The notes beneath the pieces are model-generated. The model had not been told where the DNA came from, ran no database searches, and was given only the letters and a program-made list of their open reading frames with translations. Source: Erysipelotrichaceae bacterium (lineage in GTDB: Bacteria; Bacillota_I; Bacilli_A; Erysipelotrichales; Erysipelotrichaceae). From it: 39,062 nt of DNA. The DNA lies in contig JALENJ010000041.1 of NCBI GenBank assembly GCA_022767445.1, forward strand, positions 1 through 39,062, given 5' to 3'. The translations under genes and the position numbers were made by a program. Positions 25,631 through 31,050 of the stretch are shown piece after piece. Numbering within the stretch: the first letter of the stretch is position 1; every line of letters starts with the position of its first letter.

Positions 25631-25649
25631 ACAGTTAGCACAGGCTAAC
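25613..25649. promoter_or_regulatory. Twin palindromic operators, 21 bp apart
   Basis: Two copies of GTTAG-N6-CTAAC, at 25613-25628 and 25634-25649, start exactly 21 bp apart (two helical turns). The inner halves also form TGCTAAC-N5-GTTAGCA (25622-25640). The first copy overlies the -10 and the second the start site, a repressor geometry. The half-site is loosely reminiscent of DtxR/MntR-type metal sites, but the regulator is not known. Confidence 0.65.
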
Positions 25650-25863
25650 TGATGTCTCACTCTTTCCATCACACACTCCTTTATGCATCAGTACCCTGCG
25701 TGTTCCGGAGTCCAAATACTAGTCATGGGCAGACTGGTATACTCTAATTGACATAAATCCGGAAGTTTCATGCATATCCGTGTCCTCCTCAAATTACACA
25801 GGTATATGCGAAATAATAAAGAATATTGTAAGGACGGGGCATCCAAGCAATATTCTTTTTTTT
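25637..25863 (+). ncRNA. Candidate trans-acting small RNA, about 227 nt
   Basis: A transcript from the promoter at 25602 to the terminator at 25863 with no plausible ORF. Stem 1: ACTGATG (25648-25654) with CATCAGT (25686-25692), enclosing a pyrimidine-rich 31-nt loop with CTCCTTT (25676-25682). Stem 2: TTCCGG/CCGGAA (25703-25708, 25759-25764) enclosing ATACTAGTC/GACTGGTAT (25716-25724, 25732-25740). Stem 3: GCATAT-CC-GTGT with ACAC-GG-ATATGC (25772-25809), whose loop is CCTCCTCAAATT (25784-25795). CTCCTTT and CCTCCT complement the AAAGGAG and AGGAGG ribosome sites common in this window, so it probably represses translation of target mRNAs. Not matched by me to a named RNA family. Confidence 0.6.
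25818..25863 (+). terminator. Terminator of the sRNA gene
   Basis: AAAGAATATTG (25818-25828) with CAATATTCTTT (25848-25858), then T-run to 25863. An inner GGA/TCC extends the hairpin. Confidence 0.85.
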
Positions 25864-25880
25864 ATGTTTAGGTATAAGAA

Positions 25881-25905
25881 AACCACAAAGGTTTACTTTG
25901 TGGTT
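25881..25905 (-). terminator. Terminator of the 67-aa gene
   Basis: AACCACAAAG (25881-25890) with CTTTGTGGTT (25896-25905); on the minus strand it is followed by TTCTT. Confidence 0.75.
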
Positions 25906-25913
25906 GGAGGGAA

Positions 25914-26117
25914 CTATTTGTGATTTAATTTAGATACTTGTGCTGATTGTTTTAGTCTTGCTTTGGCTTGTTCTACGCTTTCATTATCTTTTGTAAAGAA
26001 TTTGTTGATAAAGAAATCGGAGACTTTGTTGTATGTGTTGATAGCTGTTTTCTCTGTTTTGTTGTAAGTATCTATAACCATTTCGGCAATATTTTCGTTT
26101 GTTTCGATTAATGACAT
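25914..26117 (-). CDS. Small conserved hypothetical protein, 67 aa
   Basis: A 67-aa cytoplasmic helical protein with SLIETNENIAEMVIDTYNKT, VSDFFINKFFTKDNE and a final EQAKARLKQSAQ amphipathic helix. Similar tiny proteins with a K-T-E-K-x-V-x-x-x-Y repeat and TKxGExVEEAKxRL ending recur in Firmicutes, but no function is known to me. AAGGAGG on the minus strand (complement 26126-26132) is optimally placed for ATG 26117. It has its own terminator and a promoter sharing a 14-bp inverted repeat with thiT. Confidence 0.75.
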   Translation of the reverse strand: MSLIETNENIAEMVIDTYNKTEKTAINTYNKVSDFFINKFFTKDNESVEQAKARLKQSAQVSKLNHK

Positions 26118-26173
26118 GTTTTATGTCCTCCTTGTTTATGGCTTTAGTATAGGTGAGTATCGGAGGTGTTTGA

Positions 26174-26250
26174 ACAACACAATCATAGAAATGTGTTGAT
26201 TTGTTATTTTATATTTATGTATGCATGGTTACGTGGTATGATTGTGTTGT
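26174..26250. promoter_or_regulatory. Inverted 14-bp element shared by two divergent promoters
   Basis: ACAACACAATCATA (26174-26187) and TATGATTGTGTTGT (26237-26250) are perfect inverted copies 49 bp apart. On the plus strand TGGTATGAT (26234-26242) is an extended -10 for the TPP-riboswitch transcript. On the minus strand the other copy gives TATGAT for the 67-aa gene. Confidence 0.6.
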
Positions 26251-26321
26251 GAACAGGGGTGCATATTTGCTGAGAAAAACCCTTATCACCTGATCTAGGT
26301 AAAGCTAGCGTAGGGAGTTCA
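26250..26321 (+). promoter_or_regulatory. TPP riboswitch (THI element)
   Basis: Conserved thi-box order: P1 TGAAC (26250-26254), GGGGTGC, the pyrimidine-sensor loop GCTGAGA (26269-26275), ACCCTTATCACCTGAT, GCTAGCGTAGGGA and P1' GTTCA (26317-26321). It binds thiamine pyrophosphate and controls the thiamine transporter gene directly downstream. Confidence 0.93.
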
Positions 26322-26358
26322 GTCTTTTTAATTCCTTACGCCTTCAAAATGGAGGTGT
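26308..26358 (+). promoter_or_regulatory. Riboswitch expression platform (translation type)
   Basis: GCGTAGGGA (26308-26316) can pair with TTCCTTACGC (26332-26341). The overlapping alternative ACGCCTTC (26338-26345) pairs with GGAGGTGT (26351-26358), hiding the thiT ribosome site. There is no T-run, so control should act on translation. Confidence 0.6.
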
Positions 26359-26366
26359 ATTTTTTT

Positions 26367-27071
26367 ATGAAGAATGGTCAGATTCAAAAGATTGCGTATA
26401 TGGCAATCTATATGGCACTGTATGTTGTGCTAAAGATGGTAGGTAACTTAATACCTATCCTACAGATGCCAAATGGAGGTTCTATTGAGTTGGAGTTAAT
26501 TCCTTTGATGATTGCCTCGTATCACCTTGGTTGGAAGTATGGAGCACTGTGTGGTTTAGCTTCCTTTGTACTAACAATCGCATTAGGATTTCCGGTGTAT
26601 TTTGTTCATCCAATACAGATTGTTTTGGACTATGTACTACCTATCTGTAGTGTAGGAATGGTTTCTTTGTTTAAACCATTTATCCATGCAAGTAAGTCTG
26701 TCGTTGTTGGTGTATTAACTGTGATTGGATTATGTGCTGGATATGCAGTGTATGTATCCTATGGCAAGAATATACAATCGATTCTCATTGCGATTGGACT
26801 AGTTGTTGTACTTGTGTTACTTGGAATTTTCTTAACAAGTACAAAAGAACACTTTGGTATTGTTGTAGTGATGGTAATTAAGTATCTATCCACTGTATTA
26901 TCAGGTGCTTACTTTTGGGCGGATGGAGTCGCTGCAGGAAGTCTTCCGGCTTGGACTTTCTCTTTGACATATAATTTATGGTATAACTTGGTAACGATGA
27001 TGATATGTCTAGTCGTTGTACCTATTCTAATGAGTCGTATTCATATGGCAGGTATTCGGGTATTGCATTAG
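26367..27071 (+). CDS. thiT: Thiamine ECF transporter S-component
   Basis: 234 aa, hydrophobic throughout. The thiamine-binding family motif region reads GGSIELELIPLMIASYHLGW then KYGALCGLASFVLTIALG, and HPIQIVLDYVLP; the C-terminus keeps YFWADGVAAG and SLTYNLWYNL. Together with a shared EcfAA'T module (not in this window) it imports thiamine. It is about 40 residues longer than usual ThiT because of an extra hydrophobic stretch at about 120-160. ATG 26367 is chosen because GGAGG (26351-26355) fits it; an in-frame ATG at 26349 overlaps that site. TPP-riboswitch controlled. Confidence 0.92.
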   Translation: MKNGQIQKIAYMAIYMALYVVLKMVGNLIPILQMPNGGSIELELIPLMIASYHLGWKYGALCGLASFVLTIALGFPVYFVHPIQIVLDYVLPICSVGMVSLFKPFIHASKSVVVGVLTVIGLCAGYAVYVSYGKNIQSILIAIGLVVVLVLLGIFLTSTKEHFGIVVVMVIKYLSTVLSGAYFWADGVAAGSLPAWTFSLTYNLWYNLVTMMICLVVVPILMSRIHMAGIRVLH

Positions 27072-27086
27072 GGCAATACCTTTTTT
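27059..27086 (+). terminator. Terminator of thiT
   Basis: GGTATTGC (27059-27066) with GCAATACC (27073-27080) and T6. The stem begins inside the last codons of thiT. Confidence 0.85.
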
Positions 27087-27098
27087 AAACTGTTTTTG

Positions 27099-27104
27099 TA
27101 TAAT
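27099..27104 (+). promoter_or_regulatory. -10 of the HAD/oxidoreductase pair
   Basis: TATAAT preceded by TTG. The -35 region falls in the thiT terminator and is weak. GGAGG before ATG 27123 is the ribosome site. Confidence 0.5.
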
Positions 27105-27122
27105 AGACATGGAGGAATACAT

Positions 27123-27962
27123 ATGGGGAAGTATATATTTTTGGATATAGATGGAACACTCTACAGTCCAGTGATTAACGCAACACCAGATAGTGCATTA
27201 CAAGCAATACATCAAGCTAGAGCCAATGGACATAAGGTCTTTTTATGTACAGGCAGAAGTTTAGCAGAAATCGTAACGTATCTAGATTATGACATTGATG
27301 GCTATATTCTTGCGGCTGGTGCGAAGGTCTATGCGGATAAGAAGTGCATCTATGATGAACCCATTAGCAAACCTGCTTTAGCATCCCTCAAAGATATGTT
27401 AAATGGGATGAATCTTGGTTATACACTAGAAGGTAATGCAGGTGCCTATGGCAATCCAATTGGATATGAGTTCCAATTGAACTACTTCTCACATATGCAT
27501 GCAGGTAGGGATGAAAAGATAGAGAATGCAATGTTGAATTGTTCCTACCCAGAAAGTGAAGCGCATGAGGATGATGCAATCTACAAGATATGTGTCTATA
27601 GTCATGATGGTAGTGAATATCCACTTGTGGAAGAAAAGCTTGGCAAAGAGTATTTGATGACATATGTTGTATCAGATCCTGAAGCACATTTTTATGTGGC
27701 TGAGATTACCAATGTGGCCATTAATAAAGCCACAGGTATTCAAAAAGTATTAGAACATTACCATGCATGCAAGGATGATGCGATTGGGATTGGGGATAGT
27801 GATAATGATATTCCGATGTTGAAGTATTGTGGTACTTCTATCGCAATGGGGAACGGTTCCCAATCTGTAAAGGATATTGCGGATGATATCACAACAGATA
27901 TTTTGGATGATGGTATCATGAATGCATTTAAGAAATATCAGTTGATAGGTGATGAGCTATGA
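27123..27962 (+). CDS. Cof-type HAD phosphatase
   Basis: 279 aa. HAD motif I FLDIDGTLYSP (nucleophile Asp near residue 8), motif II FLCTGRSLAEIV, motif III Lys in NKATGIQKVLEHY, and motif IV GDSDNDIPMLKYC. The C2-type cap between motifs II and III marks the Cof/IIB subfamily, which dephosphorylates sugar phosphates, FMN or pyridoxal phosphate. ATG 27123 follows GGAGG with correct spacing. Its stop overlaps the next ATG (ATGA), so it is cotranslated with the oxidoreductase, hinting at shared sugar metabolism. Substrate unknown. Confidence 0.9.
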   Translation: MGKYIFLDIDGTLYSPVINATPDSALQAIHQARANGHKVFLCTGRSLAEIVTYLDYDIDGYILAAGAKVYADKKCIYDEPISKPALASLKDMLNGMNLGYTLEGNAGAYGNPIGYEFQLNYFSHMHAGRDEKIENAMLNCSYPESEAHEDDAIYKICVYSHDGSEYPLVEEKLGKEYLMTYVVSDPEAHFYVAEITNVAINKATGIQKVLEHYHACKDDAIGIGDSDNDIPMLKYCGTSIAMGNGSQSVKDIADDITTDILDDGIMNAFKKYQLIGDEL

Positions 27963-28930
27963 AGATTGGGATTGTAGGAAATGGAAAGATTGTTCCAGTT
28001 GCGATAGAAGCGATGATACAAGGAAATATCACAATCAGTTCATTGTGGTGTCGTAATAAGGAAAAGGGAAAACCCATAGTCGAGAAGTATCACATACCAC
28101 ATCAGTATGATGATTATGATCAGTTCTTACAAGATGATTCTTATGATACTGTGTATATCGCACTTGTAAATACATTACATTATGCATATGCCAAACAAGC
28201 ATTATTAGCACATAAACATGTCATTGTAGAAAAGCCATTTACGATTCACTCCAAGGAAGCGAAAGAATTAAAAGAACTAGCGAATCAAAATGGATGTATG
28301 TTGTTTGAAGCGATTATCTCACGTTATAGTCCTAACTATGAACGACTCAAACAAGTAATACATAAAGTCGGAAATATCAAACTGATACAGGCGAATTATA
28401 GTCAGTATTCAAGTCGTTATGATGCGTTTAAAGATGGCATCGTTACACCCACATTCGATCCAGAATATTATGGTGGTGCTCTATATGATCTGAATGTATA
28501 CAATGTTCATTTTGTGGTGGGATTATTTGGGATTCCATCTAACGTACACTACTTTGGTAATGATGCGCCGAATGGTGTGGATACTTCTGGTGTATTGGTA
28601 CTGGAGTATGATGGCTTTAAAGCAGTATGTACTGGAGCTAAGGATTCTTCTTCTCCATCTTTTATTACCATTCAAGGAGAAGATGGAACAATCCGTTATC
28701 CAAATCGCCCAGGGTATATCTATCAGGGTTCTTTTACAGAACAGAAATCACAAGATGGTGTATCGATTGATGTGGTAGATGGTAGTCATCCTATGATGGA
28801 TGAGTTTCTATGTATACAAGATGTTATTGTTAACCATGACTATGAACGTATGAATGCATGGTTAACACAATCGATTGAAGTGATATCTGTTTTGGAAACT
28901 GCATATCAACTTTACTCTTGTGCTGCCTAA
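27959..28930 (+). CDS. Gfo/Idh/MocA-family oxidoreductase
   Basis: 323 aa. N-terminal Rossmann fold begins MKIGIVGNGKI; the family motif HVIVEKPF (EKP Lys) is intact at about residue 92-97. The C-terminal alpha/beta domain carries the substrate site around YYGGALYDLNVYNVHFV, in which the usual GG-D-GxH pattern appears as GGALYDLNVYNVHF. Such enzymes oxidise or reduce sugars, inositols or related compounds with NAD(P). Its ATG overlaps the HAD stop by 4 bp. A strong terminator follows at 28991. Confidence 0.9.
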   Translation: MKIGIVGNGKIVPVAIEAMIQGNITISSLWCRNKEKGKPIVEKYHIPHQYDDYDQFLQDDSYDTVYIALVNTLHYAYAKQALLAHKHVIVEKPFTIHSKEAKELKELANQNGCMLFEAIISRYSPNYERLKQVIHKVGNIKLIQANYSQYSSRYDAFKDGIVTPTFDPEYYGGALYDLNVYNVHFVVGLFGIPSNVHYFGNDAPNGVDTSGVLVLEYDGFKAVCTGAKDSSSPSFITIQGEDGTIRYPNRPGYIYQGSFTEQKSQDGVSIDVVDGSHPMMDEFLCIQDVIVNHDYERMNAWLTQSIEVISVLETAYQLYSCAA

Positions 28931-28990
28931 TAGACTATTTATTGGTGATGTTCAACTTGTCATTGTAATTTAGAAATTATATTTAGTTTA

Positions 28991-29021
28991 ATAAAAGAGA
29001 AGTAATTGACTTCTCTTTTAT
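28991..29021. terminator. Terminator after oxidoreductase gene
   Basis: ATAAAAGAGAAGT (28991-29003) with ACTTCTCTTTTAT (29009-29021), a 13-bp perfect stem with loop AATTG. Confidence 0.85.
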
Positions 29022-29024
29022 CGT

Positions 29025-29150
29025 TTATGAAATATATAACATGATTGGGATTAAACCAATTCCCACAAATCGTGGATAGTTTGTTACTGCGGAAGTGACT
29101 ATCCCACTGATTATCTGTGCTATGTTTCCATCCAGATATTACATATTCAG
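29025..29150 (-). pseudogene. Membrane-protein C-terminal remnant, copy A
   Basis: On the minus strand an open stretch reads YLDGNIAQIISGIVTSAVTN then YPRFVGIGLIPIMLYIS and a stop at 29025-29027. Upstream the frame is closed at once. It looks like the last helix or two of a lost permease-like protein. A diverged second copy lies at 30607-30700. The rest of this gap (29150-29372) is AT-rich with no gene or clear promoter visible to me. Confidence 0.5.
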
Positions 29151-29372
29151 CTGTTAGATTAAGATTTTATTTTAAATAGATTGTATCTCTACTAATTATA
29201 CTGCTCTATATATCAAAATTCAATTCTTTATTTTTTTGTAGAAGAGTGTACTATTAAATCGCAGAAAGAATATTATTATGAAAAACGATTCTATCATTAG
29301 CCCTTATGATTCTAGTTAAAGATTCTTTACTTCAATTTTTTATCTATAGAATGAAGAGGTGCCAAATAGGCT

Positions 29373-29873
29373 ATGCAATCTAATAAATCTAAGCTGTTTA
29401 ATCTACGGCTAATAATGATTATTTTTTCTTTCTTATTTTGTTGTGCTGGCTGTAATCTTATCAAACATCCAGAATATCAATCATTTACTAATGTAGAATT
29501 TGTACCTGATTTCAGTTTAAAGGCTGATGAGCACTACTATTCCAGATTGAAAACAGATGAAAATATATTGCTTTTTTGGTCTGCTTCTTGTCTGCATTGT
29601 GAGAATGTAATCGCATATATTATGCAAGATGAAAATTCAATTCTAAGAAACTCACTATTCACTGTTTCTATTGATCCGGATATAGAAGATGTAATAGAAA
29701 ATTCTAAAAAATTCCCTATTTATCTCGATTATAAATTTGAGATTTTTAAATCAATGGAGTTTGAATATATTCCTGTTGTATTAATTGTTGATAGGAATGG
29801 TAAAATTATTGGATCGGCACAAGGCGAGAAGAATTGTATATCATTATTGGATAGTTATAAATTATATCACTAA
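29373..29873 (+). CDS. TlpA/thioredoxin-like lipoprotein
   Basis: 166 aa. A basic start and hydrophobic helix (about 11-23) end in CCAGC, a lipobox-like site with C27 as probable lipidated residue. The thioredoxin fold follows: NILLFWSASCLHCENVIAYI holds the redox pair C73-x-x-C76, FTVSIDPDIEDVIENSKKF is the middle, and EYIPVVLIVDRNGKIIGSAQ has the cis-proline and TlpA-type beta-hairpin. It should sit outside the membrane and make or reduce disulfides. It is 29 bp ahead of a secreted four-cysteine peptide, the obvious client. The start ATG 29373 has only a loosely placed GAGGTG. Confidence 0.82.
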   Translation: MQSNKSKLFNLRLIMIIFSFLFCCAGCNLIKHPEYQSFTNVEFVPDFSLKADEHYYSRLKTDENILLFWSASCLHCENVIAYIMQDENSILRNSLFTVSIDPDIEDVIENSKKFPIYLDYKFEIFKSMEFEYIPVVLIVDRNGKIIGSAQGEKNCISLLDSYKLYH

Positions 29874-29902
29874 TCTTTTTACATTAATTTATGGAGGAAA
29901 TA

Positions 29903-30307
29903 ATGAAAAAATTACTTACTATATTGTTAATTTCTTTTATGGTATTATGTGCCGTAAATACAAATGTTTATGCTGAAACTTTTACGGAAATCTCAGACTT
30001 AAATGAATATGAAGTATACGTTGATGCAAATTATGATGAGTACAGAAAAAATAACTATGAACTGCTTAGAGATCGTGGACGCTGCACGGATCGGTTTTCT
30101 TGGGAATGGTGCGTTGCTCATGGATATTCAAATAACCGTCCGGTAGGTAGCTCTGTAAGATTAACCAAGAGAGAGCTGGATTGTGTTATAAAGACTTATG
30201 GTTCTTTAGCTGAAGGAGTAATAGCTGGCGCTCTAACTCCAGCTGGAATCGGAATTTACTATGCTGCTGCTCAAGCAGCGTATAGATTTTGGACGTGCTT
30301 ATATTAG
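29903..30307 (+). CDS. Secreted four-cysteine peptide, putative bacteriocin
   Basis: 134 aa. A clear signal peptide (KKLLTILLISFMVLC..NVYA) would be cut after A24. The mature part has an acidic N-terminal half, cysteines C61 and C70 in CTDRFSWEWC, C94 and C132, and a hydrophobic Gly/Ala-rich tail (GSLAEGVIAGALTPAGIGIY then YAAAQAAYRFWTCLY). Four cysteines allow two disulfides. The hydrophobic tail is like membrane-active bacteriocins, and the gene sits between a thioredoxin-like lipoprotein and a tiny two-helix protein. No known bacteriocin family is recognised. GGAGG at 29894-29898 selects ATG 29903 over an in-frame ATG at 29891. Confidence 0.75.
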   Translation: MKKLLTILLISFMVLCAVNTNVYAETFTEISDLNEYEVYVDANYDEYRKNNYELLRDRGRCTDRFSWEWCVAHGYSNNRPVGSSVRLTKRELDCVIKTYGSLAEGVIAGALTPAGIGIYYAAAQAAYRFWTCLY

Positions 30308-30310
30308 GTT

Positions 30311-30484
30311 ATGAAAACAAATTATCTAGCCGGCAAAATTTTTATAGTAATATTAATCATTACAACCATTTTACTAGTCATGGATGTAATAGATTACAAT
30401 ACTGATTTTTTGATTACATCAGTATCTACTATTTTTGTCATATTTCTTCATATATGGCTTAATCGATTAACAAAAAAACAATAG
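30311..30484 (+). CDS. 57-aa two-helix membrane protein, putative immunity
   Basis: 57 aa, missed by length filters. Two hydrophobic helices (IFIVILIITTILLV at about 10-23 and FLITSVSTIFVIFLHIWL at about 33-50) with a short acidic turn (MDVIDYNTD) and a basic tail (NRLTKKQ). It starts 3 bases after the peptide stop, so it is translationally coupled and has no separate ribosome site. Tiny two-TM proteins directly after bacteriocin genes are often immunity proteins. The role is inferred from position only. Confidence 0.7.
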   Translation: MKTNYLAGKIFIVILIITTILLVMDVIDYNTDFLITSVSTIFVIFLHIWLNRLTKKQ

Positions 30485-30544
30485 TTATACTGTCATTCCA
30501 TCATAATTTTAAGATTATTACAGCTTAGTTTTTTAGATATATAC

Positions 30545-30576
30545 AGGGAGGTATGACAACAAGTACCTCCTTTTAA
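30545..30576 (+). terminator. Terminator of the peptide cassette
   Basis: GGAGGTA (30547-30553) with TACCTCC (30564-30570), extended by a wobble, then TTTT. Confidence 0.7.
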
Positions 30577-30606
30577 TTTTACACAACTACTGTTTTTGCA
30601 ATACTT

Positions 30607-30700
30607 TAAATTGATACTACTTGTCGTGATTTTATGAAAATAAATAGCACGGTCGATATTAAACCGATTCCTATAAATCATGGTCCACAGGTAGTCAGAT
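30607..30700 (-). pseudogene. Membrane-protein C-terminal remnant, copy B
   Basis: Minus strand: after a stop, FIGIGLISTVLFIFIKSRQV then VSI and a stop. It parallels FVGIGLIPIMLYI of copy A, and about 33 bp are roughly 70% identical at DNA level. The two copies bracket the peptide cassette. Between this and the cre box at 30761 I see nothing else. Confidence 0.45.
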
Positions 30701-30760
30701 TTTTCCTAGTTACGTTAGCGGTTTTTATATATTTCATCATTTTTAATGACTATTTTTAAA

Positions 30761-30774
30761 TGTGAGCGTTTACA
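30761..30774. promoter_or_regulatory. CcpA cre box
   Basis: TGTGAGCGTTTACA matches the cre consensus TGWNANCGNTNWCA at every position. It is centred about 40 bp upstream of the pflB -35, where CcpA more often activates than blocks. Confidence 0.8.
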
Positions 30775-30808
30775 TTAATGAATAATTGTTAATCTATTAA
30801 CATTATGC

Positions 30809-30837
30809 TTGATGGTGAAATTTAACGGTTGTATAAT
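30809..30837 (+). promoter_or_regulatory. pflB promoter
   Basis: TTGATG (30809-30814), 17-bp spacer, TATAAT (30832-30837). Expected start near 30844, giving a leader of about 207 nt. Confidence 0.8.
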
Positions 30838-30840
30838 TTC

Positions 30841-30982
30841 AGTTAGTTAAGTGAAACTAACTTTTTTGTAAAGTACTTAAAATACTTGGGATGAAGGGTG
30901 TTTCTTCAAGTTAATTCTTCAGAATTTGTTTATAAAAAATAGTATGTCCCCTATCGATAAGAATCGAAAATAACAAATTCTG
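30841..30982 (+). promoter_or_regulatory. Structured pflB 5' leader
   Basis: AGTTAGTT (30841-30848) with AACTAACT (30855-30862), followed by T6, sits right at the transcription start. Further down CAGAATTTGTT (30920-30930) and AACAAATTCTG (30972-30982) form an 11-bp long-range stem that encloses TCGAT/ATCGA. Neither is explained by a known riboswitch class that I recognise. Confidence 0.5.
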
Positions 30983-31050
30983 ATAACATGAATAGACGAG
31001 AAAAACGCTTTCATATAAAATGATAAAGTCTTTAAAACGGAGGAACGAAG

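Noticed and set aside
25652-25747. 31-codon ORF inside the sRNA (ATG TCT CAC ...)
   Set aside because: No ribosome site, unconvincing composition, and the region folds into stable stems.
25637-25863. T-box, SAM or SRP RNA interpretation of the transcript
   Set aside because: None of the conserved T-box, SAM-riboswitch or SRP helix-8 sequences is present, and no gene follows on the plus strand.
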